Assembly (NCBI GenBank): GCA_964596645.1
Contig: CAZQVB010000020.1
Location: 22,207-86,206, forward strand
Direction of reading: 5' to 3'
Source: CAVQEK01 sp964596645
GTDB taxonomy: Bacteria > Bacteroidota > Bacteroidia > Cytophagales > Cyclobacteriaceae
DNA: 64,000 nucleotides
This document shows, piece by piece, positions 6,938-15,611 of the stretch. Numbering within the stretch: position 1 is the stretch's first letter; each line of letters starts with the position of its first letter. The position numbers and the translations under genes are program-made. Below the pieces are notes generated by a model, which worked only from the letters and a program-made list of their open reading frames with translations, ran no database searches and was not told the origin of the DNA.

Positions 6938-8731
6938 TCAACCTTCCTCGCTCATCTCCTCTGTAGAAAGCTGCTTTTCGTACAGCGAGCGGTATACGCC
7001 ATTGGCAGCCATCAGCGATTCATTGGTGCCTTTTTCTATGATTGCCCCGTCATCCAGCACTATGATCTTGTCGGCCAGCTTGGCCGACGACACCCGGTGA
7101 CTGATGATCACACTGGTGCGGTCAGTCATTATTCTTTTCAGGTTGTTCAGTATGGCGTGCTCCGTCTTCGTATCCACGGCCGACAGGCAGTCGTCCAGGA
7201 TCAGTATTTTCGGCTCCCGCACGATGGCCCGCGCTATAGAAAGCCGTTGCTTTTGGCCACCCGATAGGGTAATGCCACGTTCGCCCAGCGAGGTCTCAAA
7301 CTCGTCGGGAAACTCCTTTATATTCTGATACAGATCGGCATCTTTGGTGGCCTGCTCTATTTTTTCCAGATCTACATCGGCCTGGCCAAATGCCACATTG
7401 TTGGTAATGGTATCGCTGAAGAGGAACACATCTTGCGGCACATACCCGATCTGAGCGCGCAGGTGCGACGGTTCGTAGTCACGTATGTCCGTATCATCAA
7501 TCAATACCACGCCATCTGTAGCATCAAAGAGGCGCATCATCATATTGGCAATGGTGCTTTTGCCGGAGCCAGTGGTACCAATCACCGCAAGCGACTCGCC
7601 GGGGGCTATGGTGAAAGAAACATCCTTGAGCGCAGTGATGCCGCTGTCGGGGTAGCGGAACGACACCGCTTTAAATTCCACCTTGCCTTGTATGTCTTTT
7701 GTCAGATTGGTGGTGGAAAGTATGGTATTTTTCGTCTGCAAAAACTCATTGATCCTGCGCTGAGAAGCCGCCGCACGCTGAATGATGCTCGACACCCAGC
7801 CCAGAGAAGCCACCGGCCAGGTGAGCAGGTTCACATACAGTATAAACTCTGCAATGTTGCCTATGGTGATGGCGCCGCGAATCACCTCTGCGCCACCGAT
7901 GTACACGGTGAGTATGGTGCTGATGCCGATCAGCGACATAATGGCCGGGAAGAATAGCGCATTCACACGCTCCAGCTTCAGAGATTTCACCCGGTAGTCG
8001 TCACTTTCTTTGTCGAACTTTTCCAGCGAATCCTGCTCCCGCGCAAAAGACTTTAATACCCTGATGCCAGAAAAGGCCTCCTGAACGAACGTAGACAAAC
8101 CGGACAGGCTGCGCTGGATCTCTTCAGAACGCCTGTTAATGATATTATTCACAAAGTATATACTCAGCGACAGCACAGGCAACGGCATAAGCGCCCACAG
8201 GGTAAGCTTGGCATTGATGGAAAACATGATCGGGATCAGGATAACGAACAGCGTGATCATGGTAAGGCCGTACATGATCGCCGGCCCTATGTACATACGC
8301 ACGCGGCTCACGTCTTCAGATATGCGGGCAATGAGGTCGCCGGTGTTGTTCTTTCTGTAAAAGCTCAGCGGCAGGCTCTGGTAGTGGGCGTATATTTCAT
8401 TTTTTAAGTCGTATTCGATGTGCCGCGACATCACAATGATGGTCTGCCGAACGAGGAAAAGAAAAAAGCCGCGAAGTATGGCAATGACAAGGATCAGCAC
8501 ACCGTAGAAAACGATGCTGCTGTTGATGTCGGCGAGGTAGAGCTGCTGCAGGTCGAGCCCTTCGAAGGATTTGAAAATGCTGAGGTTTTCTATCACCAGA
8601 TCGAGTGCGTAGCGCACCAGCATGGCAGGTATGATCTGGCACACGTTGGTGATGATCACAAACACGATACCCCAGATCAGATAGCTTTTGTACTTGAGTA
8701 AATATTTGTTGAGGTAACTAAGTTCTTTCAC
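6938..8731 (-). CDS. ABC exporter half-transporter (permease fused to ATPase)
   Basis: A 597-residue type IV ABC half-exporter: six membrane helices within residues 15-320, then a nucleotide-binding domain. Walker A (GTTGSGKST) is at 385-393, the signature LSGGQ at 489-493 and Walker B ILILDD at 509-514. The residue after the Walker B Asp is Asp514 instead of the usual catalytic Glu. In characterised heterodimeric exporters such as BmrCD this marks the degenerate ATP site, so the protein may need a second half encoded elsewhere. General likeness is to lipid/multidrug exporters of the MsbA group; the substrate is unknown. It is divergent from the leucine dehydrogenase gene and has no operon partner here. 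Confidence 0.9.
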   Translation of the reverse strand: MKELSYLNKYLLKYKSYLIWGIVFVIITNVCQIIPAMLVRYALDLVIENLSIFKSFEGLDLQQLYLADINSSIVFYGVLILVIAILRGFFLFLVRQTIIVMSRHIEYDLKNEIYAHYQSLPLSFYRKNNTGDLIARISEDVSRVRMYIGPAIMYGLTMITLFVILIPIMFSINAKLTLWALMPLPVLSLSIYFVNNIINRRSEEIQRSLSGLSTFVQEAFSGIRVLKSFAREQDSLEKFDKESDDYRVKSLKLERVNALFFPAIMSLIGISTILTVYIGGAEVIRGAITIGNIAEFILYVNLLTWPVASLGWVSSIIQRAAASQRRINEFLQTKNTILSTTNLTKDIQGKVEFKAVSFRYPDSGITALKDVSFTIAPGESLAVIGTTGSGKSTIANMMMRLFDATDGVVLIDDTDIRDYEPSHLRAQIGYVPQDVFLFSDTITNNVAFGQADVDLEKIEQATKDADLYQNIKEFPDEFETSLGERGITLSGGQKQRLSIARAIVREPKILILDDCLSAVDTKTEHAILNNLKRIMTDRTSVIISHRVSSAKLADKIIVLDDGAIIEKGTNESLMAANGVYRSLYEKQLSTEEMSEEG

Positions 8732-8786
8732 AGGAAATTTCTAAACGACAGGTGCCGTAAATGGTTTTTCACAGTCGGCGGTCAAA

Positions 8787-8816
8787 TTGAATTACCAACA
8801 AAAAGTTGTAATTTTG
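8787..8816 (+). promoter_or_regulatory. Promoter of the leucine dehydrogenase gene
   Basis: TTG at 8787-8789, a 19-bp spacer and TAATTTTG at 8809-8816 fit the Bacteroidota -33/-7 consensus. It would produce a leader of about 55 nt before the ATG at 8878. No obvious regulatory palindrome accompanies it. Confidence 0.6.
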
Positions 8817-8877
8817 CGACCTCTAAGGCAGCTTTTGCAAGCCTTACAAATCTATAACAACCATCAATGGTATTTCA

Positions 8878-9981
8878 ATGATCCAGACAAATGATTTGGA
8901 AAAAGTGGCGACCGAGGGCGTGTTTGATGGCGTGACCCGCATGGGGCACGAACAGGTTGTTTTTTGCAATGACAAAGCTACCGGCCTCAAGGCCATTATC
9001 GGTATACACAACACAGTACTTGGCCCAGCACTGGGCGGCACGCGCCTTTGGAACTACGCTTCCGAAAGGGAAGCACTGAAAGATGTGCTCAGGCTCTCAC
9101 GTGGCATGACCTTCAAAGCGGCCATTTCCGGGCTAAACCTCGGCGGGGGCAAGGCGGTAATTATCGGCGAGAGCGATCGCATAAAAAACGAAGCCTTGCT
9201 GCGTCGCTTTGGCAAATTTATCGACAGCCTGAACGGCAAATATGTGACGGCAGAAGACGTAAACATGTCGCCGGAAGATATGGAATACATCGCCATGGAA
9301 ACGCGGCATGTATCGGGCCTGTCGGAGCACATCGGTGGCGGGGGCGACCCATCTCCGGTGACGGCTTACGGAGTATATGTCGGTATGAAAGCCGCCGCGA
9401 AAAAAGCTTTTGGCCATGACGGACTGCAAGGCCGCCGCATAGCCTTGCAGGGCACCGGCCATGTAGGTGTGCACTTGCTGAAGCTGCTGGCCAAAGAAAA
9501 TGCCCGTCTTTACGTCAGTGACATCTCCGAAAAAAGAGCCTCGCGGGCTGCACAGGAGTATGGCGCCGACAGCGTAGGCTCGGAAGACATCTACGATCTG
9601 GATATGGACATATACGCCCCATGCGCCCTGGGTGCCACCATCAATGACGACACGCTGAGCCGCCTGAAATGTGCCGTGATCGCCGGCGCAGCCAACAACC
9701 AACTGGCCGATGAAGAGCGACACGGAAAAGTGCTGATGCAACGTGGCATCGTTTACGCCCCCGACTTTCTCATCAATGCCGGCGGACTCATCAATGTGGG
9801 CATCGACTACCTGGGTGGCTGGAGCAAAGACCGCGTGTATCGCAAAACAGAAAAAATATACCAAACTACACTGGATATCCTACAAGAGGCAGAGCAGGAG
9901 CAAATCGACTCCCAGACGGCCGCCATACGCATGGCTTCTCGCAGGATAGAAGAAGTGGCCAAAATCAAATCGTCGCTCTAG
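8878..9981 (+). CDS. Leucine/branched-chain amino acid dehydrogenase (Glu/Leu/Phe/Val family)
   Basis: A 367-residue NAD-dependent amino acid dehydrogenase that deaminates branched-chain amino acids to 2-oxo acids. The N-terminal dimerisation/catalytic domain has GPALGGTRLW and the catalytic-lysine region MTFKAAISGLNLGGGKAVI (Lys80 and Lys92). The NAD-binding domain starts with LQGTGHVGVHLL. The length and motifs fit leucine dehydrogenase better than the longer glutamate enzymes, although valine or phenylalanine activity cannot be excluded. The first step of leucine breakdown that it would catalyse links it functionally to the acyl-CoA operon at 59-64 kb. It has its own promoter and is followed by nusB after 57 bp. 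Confidence 0.9.
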   Translation: MIQTNDLEKVATEGVFDGVTRMGHEQVVFCNDKATGLKAIIGIHNTVLGPALGGTRLWNYASEREALKDVLRLSRGMTFKAAISGLNLGGGKAVIIGESDRIKNEALLRRFGKFIDSLNGKYVTAEDVNMSPEDMEYIAMETRHVSGLSEHIGGGGDPSPVTAYGVYVGMKAAAKKAFGHDGLQGRRIALQGTGHVGVHLLKLLAKENARLYVSDISEKRASRAAQEYGADSVGSEDIYDLDMDIYAPCALGATINDDTLSRLKCAVIAGAANNQLADEERHGKVLMQRGIVYAPDFLINAGGLINVGIDYLGGWSKDRVYRKTEKIYQTTLDILQEAEQEQIDSQTAAIRMASRRIEEVAKIKSSL

Positions 9982-10038
9982 CCCATTGCGGCACAGCGGC
10001 GGTATCATGATTGAAATATTGTTCTTTGAAAATTTAAA

Positions 10039-11217
10039 ATGATAAATCGCCATAATCTTAGGATCAAAGCCTTCAAGAATTTGTATGCCTACGAAAACTG
10101 CAGGCAGGTAAACCGGCAGCTCGCACTCGACAACCTGAGGAAGCGCTTTTCTCCTGATCTCAATGCTGAAGTACCCGCAGACAAGCAGGTGCTCGATGAA
10201 CAAAAAGTAAAGGCCGAGCAGCTGTGGCAGGCGCTACAAAACGGCAGCAGCGACCAGCCCGCCCCGGAAGCCGATGAAGAAGTGCGCAACGCTGTGTCAG
10301 ACGCATTTACCTTTATCGAAAACCAAAACAGCGGCGATGCCCGGCGCCTTACCGAAGATCTGTTTAAGGACATCGATTCGATCAGAAAGCATCAGGTAAG
10401 CCTGTTGCAGTTGCTGCGCGACCTCGCCTTTGTGAACCAGAAAATGGTAGACGAGCGAGAGGGCATCAGCACGCTCATTGGCAAGAAAGAATTGCTCAGC
10501 CTAAACCTGGCCAACAACCGGGTGATCAATAAGTTGGGCGAGTCGGCCCAACTGGCCGATGAGTTGAAACGATTTAAAATCAACTGGTTTCAAGATCAGG
10601 ACCAGCTGCGCGACTGGTTCAAGGGCCTGCTGCACAAAGACGATATGTTCAGGTCTTATCAGCAAAACCCCGCGCCCACTTACGACGACGACTACAATAT
10701 TGCGGAGCATATACTGCGCGGCATTATCTTCAAAAATGACGTGGTAGAAACTTACTTTGAAGAAAAAGATATTAACTGGCCAGAAAATAAGGCAATAGTG
10801 CGCAGCCTGGTTTTGAAATCCATCAAAACACTGAAGCAACAAGACGATACGCTGGATTTGGCTGAGATTTCTTATAGCTGGGAAGATGATTCAGACTATC
10901 TTCGCAGCTTGTTCAAGTCGACCATTAACGATAGCGATTATCTGGAGAACTTGATCACCGACAACCTCCAGAATTGGGATCTGTCGCGCGTGGCCCTTAC
11001 AGATAAGGTGCTGCTCAAGTTGGCCATCACTGAGATGATCCACTTTCACAGCATTCCTGTAAAGGTGACCATCAATGAGTTTATAGAAATTTCTAAAACG
11101 TACAGTACACCCAAAAGCAAAAGCTTCGTTAACGGGTTGTTGGACGTGATTTCTGAAAAGCTAACAAAAGAAGGTACTATAAGAAAAAGCGGCCGGGGCC
11201 TTATCGACAATAAATAA
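10039..11217 (+). CDS. nusB: Transcription antitermination factor NusB (long form)
   Basis: A 392-residue protein, more than twice the length of the E. coli factor. The all-helical NusB fold is in the C-terminal part: the run from about residue 250 on includes DKVLLKLAITEMIHFHSIPVKVTINEFIEISKTY and SFVNGLLD near the end. The first part begins like a NusB N-terminus (NRHNLRIKAFKNLYAYE) and then carries a long charged insertion. This long form is usual in Bacteroidota. NusB joins NusE on boxA RNA in rRNA antitermination. It heads a collinear run with the YtxH protein, DUF1573 lipoprotein and yajC. Confidence 0.9.
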   Translation: MINRHNLRIKAFKNLYAYENCRQVNRQLALDNLRKRFSPDLNAEVPADKQVLDEQKVKAEQLWQALQNGSSDQPAPEADEEVRNAVSDAFTFIENQNSGDARRLTEDLFKDIDSIRKHQVSLLQLLRDLAFVNQKMVDEREGISTLIGKKELLSLNLANNRVINKLGESAQLADELKRFKINWFQDQDQLRDWFKGLLHKDDMFRSYQQNPAPTYDDDYNIAEHILRGIIFKNDVVETYFEEKDINWPENKAIVRSLVLKSIKTLKQQDDTLDLAEISYSWEDDSDYLRSLFKSTINDSDYLENLITDNLQNWDLSRVALTDKVLLKLAITEMIHFHSIPVKVTINEFIEISKTYSTPKSKSFVNGLLDVISEKLTKEGTIRKSGRGLIDNK

Positions 11218-11269
11218 AGCCCACCGCAATAGTTTGGAAACTGATTTTATATACATAAAACAATAAGCC

Positions 11270-11572
11270 ATGGGAAATAAGACTTCCGCCCTTTTAGGAT
11301 TTGTAATGGGCGCTGCCACAGGCGCCATATTCGGTATTTTGTATGCGCCCGACAAAGGCTCCAACACGCGCGACAAGCTTTCCTTTCTGCTCGATAAGTA
11401 CAAGGCAGATCTGGAAGAGGTGATCAATAAAATGATAGAGTCGGAGAATGCGCCACCAAGCCAGGCCCGCGAAAAGGGCAATAAAGTGATCAGCGATGCA
11501 CGGCAGAAAGCTGAAAAGCTGCTGGAAGATGTAGACGAACTGATCGTACAGATAAAGGGAAATAAAGAATAG
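11270..11572 (+). CDS. YtxH domain-containing protein
   Basis: A 100-residue small protein of the YtxH family. One N-terminal hydrophobic helix with many Gly and Ala residues (LLGFVMGAATGAIFGILYAP, residues 7-26) is followed by DKGSNTRDKL and a charged helical tail, probably a coiled coil. It is likely an inner-membrane protein with its tail in the cytoplasm. YtxH proteins are often linked to general stress, but their action is not known. It lies 52 bp after nusB and just before the DUF1573 gene. Confidence 0.85.
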   Translation: MGNKTSALLGFVMGAATGAIFGILYAPDKGSNTRDKLSFLLDKYKADLEEVINKMIESENAPPSQAREKGNKVISDARQKAEKLLEDVDELIVQIKGNKE

Positions 11573-11628
11573 GTGTGTCACAAGTATACCACACCTATGA
11601 AAATCAAGTCAGCTTAAAAGTTTTTACC

Positions 11629-12147
11629 ATGAAATACTTCGCTATCCTTTCCTTAGCCGGCCTGTTGTGCATGAGTGCATGCAAAGATGCCGACAAAGAA
11701 AAACAAATGCAGAGCCTGGAAAAAAGAGTGGCCGCTCTTGAGCGCCATGAAGGCGGCGTAACGCAGCCCCTGGCCACATCGGAGGCCGCACAAGTGCCCG
11801 TAGCCCCCACTGGCGAAGAGGCCGTCATCCGTTTTGAGAGCACAGACTATGACTTCGGCACCGTGCAGGAGGGAGAAATTGTAGAGCACACCTACACCTT
11901 CACCAACACGGGCAAGTCGCCGCTGGTGATCAATAAAGCCACGGCCAGTTGCGGATGCACAGTGCCCCAGTGGCCCAAAGAGCCCATACCGGTGAATGGT
12001 ACCGGAGAGATAAAAGTGCGATTTGACAGCAACAATCGCACTGATCTTCAGACCAAATACATCACCATCACCGCCAACACCAACCCGGGCACCACACAGC
12101 TCAAGCTGTCTGGCATAGTGCAGGGCAACAAAGACAAAGACAGCTAA
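11629..12147 (+). CDS. DUF1573 domain lipoprotein
   Basis: A 172-residue protein with an N-terminal lipoprotein signal ending CMSAC (Cys18). A short coiled-coil-like stretch (KEKQMQSLEKRVAALERHE) follows. The remaining C-terminal part is a DUF1573 Ig-like domain, recognised from DYDFGTVQEGEIVEHTYTF and TASCGCTVPQWPK. The ATG at 11629 is chosen because it starts a proper signal peptide; a GTG at 11575 would bury it behind 18 polar residues. DUF1573 domains are common on Bacteroidota surface and periplasmic proteins, with no known activity. It is probably tethered in the periplasm. The gene lies between the YtxH gene and yajC. Confidence 0.88.
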   Translation: MKYFAILSLAGLLCMSACKDADKEKQMQSLEKRVAALERHEGGVTQPLATSEAAQVPVAPTGEEAVIRFESTDYDFGTVQEGEIVEHTYTFTNTGKSPLVINKATASCGCTVPQWPKEPIPVNGTGEIKVRFDSNNRTDLQTKYITITANTNPGTTQLKLSGIVQGNKDKDS

Positions 12148-12166
12148 AACCAATTAATCTTTCTTT

Positions 12167-12496
12167 ATGATAGTACAAATTTTATTGCAGGCGCAGACCG
12201 GTTCCAATCCCATGTTTGGCAACCTCATCTTGATTGGCGGCATCATCGTGATCTTTTATTTTTTCATGATCAGGCCGCAGCAGAAAAAGCAAAAAGACCA
12301 GAAAAAATTTCTGGAAGCGATAAAAAAAGGCGACCCTGTGGTGACCATGGGCGGCATTCATGGCAGGATATCCTCCATCGATGGCGAAGTGGTGACCATA
12401 GATGTAGACCGCGGCACCAAGCTGAGAATAGAGCGATCGGCGCTCTCGCTGGATTCCAGCAAAAGGGTAGCCGCCAGCAGTGAAACTAAAGATTAA
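12167..12496 (+). CDS. yajC: Preprotein translocase subunit YajC
   Basis: A 109-residue protein with one membrane helix (NLILIGGIIVIFYFFMIRP), followed by the family block RPQQKKQKDQKKF and GDPVVTMGGIHGRI. YajC associates with SecDF-SecYEG at the inner membrane. Length is normal. Its position between a DUF1573 lipoprotein and the YbbR-like gene is the usual Cytophagales order. Confidence 0.95.
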   Translation: MIVQILLQAQTGSNPMFGNLILIGGIIVIFYFFMIRPQQKKQKDQKKFLEAIKKGDPVVTMGGIHGRISSIDGEVVTIDVDRGTKLRIERSALSLDSSKRVAASSETKD

Positions 12497-12505
12497 GGCG
12501 CGCCA

Positions 12506-13477
12506 TTGAAACATGCCGAGAAAATATCACTGACCATAAAATCCATCCTCGCCAGGCTGAAAAAGGCACACTGGCGGGGAATTTTTTTGAGTTTTGCCAC
12601 AGCGACTATTTTCTGGTTTTTCAATGCCCTGAATAAAGAATACACTTCCCGCATCTACTACCCGATCGACATCGTCTACGACCGCGACAGCCTCATCGCC
12701 GTAGAAGACATACCCGACGAGGTGCCGCTCAGCGTAACCGGCGGCGGTTGGCAACTGCTCAAAAAAACCGTATCCGCCAATGTAGAGCCCATTCGGATAG
12801 TGCTCGACAACCCCCTCAACACCAGCTACCTCACCGGCCGGTCGCTGTTGCCCGAATTTGCGGAGCAACTGGAAAATCTGGACGTAAACTATGTAGCCAT
12901 CGACACCATATTTTTGAATATTGAGCGTGTGGTGAGCCGTAAGCTGCCCATAACTGTAGACAGCGCCCGCATACAGCTCCGCGAAGGCCACGTGATATCG
13001 TCAGATATTGTGCTGGAGCCCGATAGCATCACCTTCCGCGGCCCTCAGAGTTTCATAGAACAGATGGCCGATACCTTTGAGATACACCTGAGCGACAAAA
13101 ACATCGATCGCCGCTACGATGAAGAGCTGAGCATGGATATGTTCACCTCGGTGCTGATAGAGAAGCACCCGGAAATAGTTCATGTGATGTTTGACGTAGA
13201 CGAATACGTGCGGGAATCGGCTACTGTAGAGATAGAACCGGTGAACTTCCCTTACGACAGCGCGATAAATCTGAAGGAAAACTACGTAAACGCTAACTTC
13301 CTGGTGCAGCGCAAAAGGCGCAACGACGACCTGGCCAATGAGCTTTCTGTCATAGCCGATCTGGCCAATCTCGATCCGGCCGATAGCACCATTACGCTGG
13401 AAGTAATTGACCAGCCTGCTTACATACAGGGCATCGACCTGGAAAAAACCAAAGTGCGGGTTTCCTATGGGCGCTAA
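12506..13477 (+). CDS. YbbR-like / CdaR family protein
   Basis: A 323-residue protein with one N-terminal membrane helix (IFLSFATATIFWFFNAL, about residues 26-42) and an extracytoplasmic part built from YbbR-like repeats: a first with VPLSVTGGGWQLLKKT and a second with PDSITFRGPQSFIEQM. In Firmicutes, CdaR modulates the diadenylate cyclase CdaA; no such partner is visible here. The start is a TTG at 12506, 9 nt after the yajC stop, because no in-frame ATG lies near the membrane helix. The 3' end overlaps coaE by 11 nt. Confidence 0.8.
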   Translation: MKHAEKISLTIKSILARLKKAHWRGIFLSFATATIFWFFNALNKEYTSRIYYPIDIVYDRDSLIAVEDIPDEVPLSVTGGGWQLLKKTVSANVEPIRIVLDNPLNTSYLTGRSLLPEFAEQLENLDVNYVAIDTIFLNIERVVSRKLPITVDSARIQLREGHVISSDIVLEPDSITFRGPQSFIEQMADTFEIHLSDKNIDRRYDEELSMDMFTSVLIEKHPEIVHVMFDVDEYVRESATVEIEPVNFPYDSAINLKENYVNANFLVQRKRRNDDLANELSVIADLANLDPADSTITLEVIDQPAYIQGIDLEKTKVRVSYGR

Positions 13478-14087
13478 TCCGCTGTCGGTCGGCGTTACGG
13501 GCGGTATCGGCTCAGGCAAAAGCACTGTAAGCCGGCTGTTCGAGCTTTTTGGCGTGCAGGTATACTACGCCGACGACAGGGCCAAGCAATTAATGGCTAC
13601 CTCTCCCAAACTTATTGATGCCATAAAAGCTGAATTTGGTCCGGAGGCCTATCACCGCGACGGGCAGCTTAACCGCGGTTTCCTGGCCCGGCATGTCTTT
13701 GCCGACGCAGGTAGGGTGTCTAAGATAAACCAACTGGTACACCCCGCTGTGCATGAAGACTTTCTACAATGGAAGCAGGCGCAGCAACACCAGCCCTACG
13801 TACTCAAAGAAGCAGCGTTGCTGGTAGAGGCCGGGTCATACAATTCGCTGCAATACCTCATATTGGTGTCGGCCCCCGCAGAGGAGCGCCTGCGCCGGGT
13901 GCTGCTGCGCGATGAGCAGCGCAGTGCCGATCAGGTAAGGGAAATAATGGAAAAGCAACTGAGCGATGTCGAAAAAAGAAAAGTAGCCGATGTGGAAATA
14001 CACAACGACAACCGGCACTCGGTGATAGAGCAGGTATTGAAGGTGCGCGCCACATTGGAGAAAATGAGCACCGGGCTGCAACTGTGA
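13467..14087 (+). CDS. coaE: Dephospho-CoA kinase
   Basis: A 206-residue P-loop kinase that phosphorylates dephospho-CoA in the last step of coenzyme A synthesis. The ATP-binding loop GGIGSGKST sits at residues 12-20, and the family blocks YYADDRAKQLM and KEAALLVEAG are present. The ATG at 13467 lies inside the end of the YbbR gene (11-nt overlap) and gives the normal length; an earlier ATG at 13407 would add 20 foreign residues. Cotranscribed with yajC and the YbbR gene. Confidence 0.93.
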   Translation: MGANPLSVGVTGGIGSGKSTVSRLFELFGVQVYYADDRAKQLMATSPKLIDAIKAEFGPEAYHRDGQLNRGFLARHVFADAGRVSKINQLVHPAVHEDFLQWKQAQQHQPYVLKEAALLVEAGSYNSLQYLILVSAPAEERLRRVLLRDEQRSADQVREIMEKQLSDVEKRKVADVEIHNDNRHSVIEQVLKVRATLEKMSTGLQL

Positions 14088-14119
14088 TTGAGAATAGGTA
14101 AATTGGCACATGGCAGGAA

Positions 14120-14725
14120 ATGCATCCTTTTTTATCCATGAATGAGATAGAACACAGATATACCGATGAAGAAAAGCAGCACATCTGTGAACAGGAATTC
14201 CTGCCCCACATAGAATCGATGTACAACTTTGCGTACCGCATCACCTTCGATGAAGACGACGCCAAAGACCTTGTACAGGAGACGTACTTTAAAGCTTTCC
14301 GCTTCATCGACAGCTTTCATCGCGGCACCAATGCACGGGCCTGGCTCTTTCGTATCCTGAAAAACAGCTTTATCAATGATTTCAGAAAAAAGAGCAAAGA
14401 ACCCATCATGGTGGATTGTCAGGAAGTGGAAACTTATTTCAGTTCCGGCGATGTTAATGAAGTAATCACCTCTGACCTGCATGTGGAAACACTGCGCGAT
14501 ATGATTGGCGATGAGGTGACATCGGCGCTAAATGCCCTGCCTCTGGATGCCAGAATAATCATCATTCTGTGCGACCTGGAGGGTTTTACGTACGAAGAAA
14601 TGTCTAAAATTTTGGATATACCCATCGGTACCGTCCGTTCGAGAATACACCGCGCGCGCAATTTGCTGCGCGATCAGCTCAAACACTATGCACGGGCCCT
14701 GGGCTATCAAAACAAAAGGCCATGA
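14120..14725 (+). CDS. ECF sigma-70 family RNA polymerase sigma factor
   Basis: A 201-residue ECF sigma factor. Region 2 includes EDDAKDLVQETYFKAFRF and the DNA-melting end GTNARAWLFRILKNSFIND; region 4 contains the helix-turn-helix GFTYEEMSKILDIPIGTVRS. Region 4 comes with a short C-terminal tail. An ATG at 14138 (MNEIEHRY) is an equally good start; I keep 14120 because of AGGA just upstream. The stop overlaps the anti-sigma start by 4 nt. The target promoters are unknown; such pairs in Bacteroidota often answer envelope or oxidative stress. Confidence 0.9.
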   Translation: MHPFLSMNEIEHRYTDEEKQHICEQEFLPHIESMYNFAYRITFDEDDAKDLVQETYFKAFRFIDSFHRGTNARAWLFRILKNSFINDFRKKSKEPIMVDCQEVETYFSSGDVNEVITSDLHVETLRDMIGDEVTSALNALPLDARIIIILCDLEGFTYEEMSKILDIPIGTVRSRIHRARNLLRDQLKHYARALGYQNKRP

Positions 14726-15027
14726 AAAAAAGTCAAAACGATACCGCAGACTTCGGATGTAGCCTGGTGCAGGGCAGCAAACGACCGGGGTGTGACAACT
14801 ACAGCCGAAGGCTCGACATATTACAAAAGGTGATAGACGAACAGGCGACCGGTGAGGAGCTGGAGCAATATCGCCTGATCATGAACGAATGTGCAGAATG
14901 CAAATGCAAAGAATACTGTGAGGAACAGCTTGTGATCAAAAATCTGGTACAGACCAAAATAGATCGCAAGCGCGTACCCATAGACTTAATTGATACCATT
15001 AAATCGAAAATCGGACAATCACAATGA
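14722..15027 (+). CDS. Small zinc-binding anti-sigma factor candidate
   Basis: A 101-residue Cys-rich soluble protein. The central and C-terminal part holds CAECKCKEYCEEQ (four Cys), with two more Cys near the N-terminus. This is like cytoplasmic zinc anti-sigma factors of the RsrA/ZAS type, though a canonical HxxxCxxC motif is not seen. The assignment rests mainly on position: its ATG overlaps the ECF sigma stop by 4 nt (ATGA). It could act as a thiol-responsive switch. It also overlaps gmk by 4 nt. Confidence 0.65.
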   Translation: MKKSQNDTADFGCSLVQGSKRPGCDNYSRRLDILQKVIDEQATGEELEQYRLIMNECAECKCKEYCEEQLVIKNLVQTKIDRKRVPIDLIDTIKSKIGQSQ

Positions 15028-15602
15028 CTCAAAAAGAAGGCAAGGCAATCATATTCTCGGCCCCTTCCGGCTCTGGCAAAACGACCATCGTACAGCACCT
15101 GCTGCACCAGTTTCCTACGTTGCATTTCTCCGTGTCGGCTACTACACGCCCGCAGCGCCACGAGCGCGAGATACACGGCAAAGACTACTATTTTCTGACG
15201 AGAGATGAGTTTCAGGAACATATAGACAAAGGCAACTTCATAGAGTGGGAGGAAGTGTACGACGGCATGCAGTACGGCACACTAAAGTCGGAAATAGAGA
15301 AACTATGGAGTGCCGGCAAGCATGTGATCTTTGATGTAGACGTAAAAGGCGGGCTTCGGCTCAAAGACTACTTCGGAGACCGCGCCCTGGCGGTATTTGT
15401 GCGGGTAGCCGACGTGCAGACGCTGGAAGAGCGGCTGCGCCACCGCAACACGGAGCCGGAAGAAATGCTGAATAAGCGACTGGCCAAGGCAGAGCACGAA
15501 ATGTCTTATGAGTACCTTTTCGACAAAACCCTGGTGAGTACAGAGCTGGAGGAAACAAAGCTACGCGCCGAAGGCCTCATCACCGATTTTCTGAACGAAT
15601 AG
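15024..15602 (+). CDS. gmk: Guanylate kinase
   Basis: A 192-residue enzyme that converts GMP and ATP to GDP and ADP. The P-loop APSGSGKTT lies at residues 13-21 and the GMP-binding block SVSATTRPQRHEREIHGKDY follows. Length is normal. Its ATG overlaps the anti-sigma stop by 4 nt, so a nucleotide housekeeping gene is translationally coupled to a regulatory pair. nadD follows 9 nt after its stop. Confidence 0.96.
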   Translation: MTQKEGKAIIFSAPSGSGKTTIVQHLLHQFPTLHFSVSATTRPQRHEREIHGKDYYFLTRDEFQEHIDKGNFIEWEEVYDGMQYGTLKSEIEKLWSAGKHVIFDVDVKGGLRLKDYFGDRALAVFVRVADVQTLEERLRHRNTEPEEMLNKRLAKAEHEMSYEYLFDKTLVSTELEETKLRAEGLITDFLNE

Positions 15603-15611
15603 CCGAATCTT

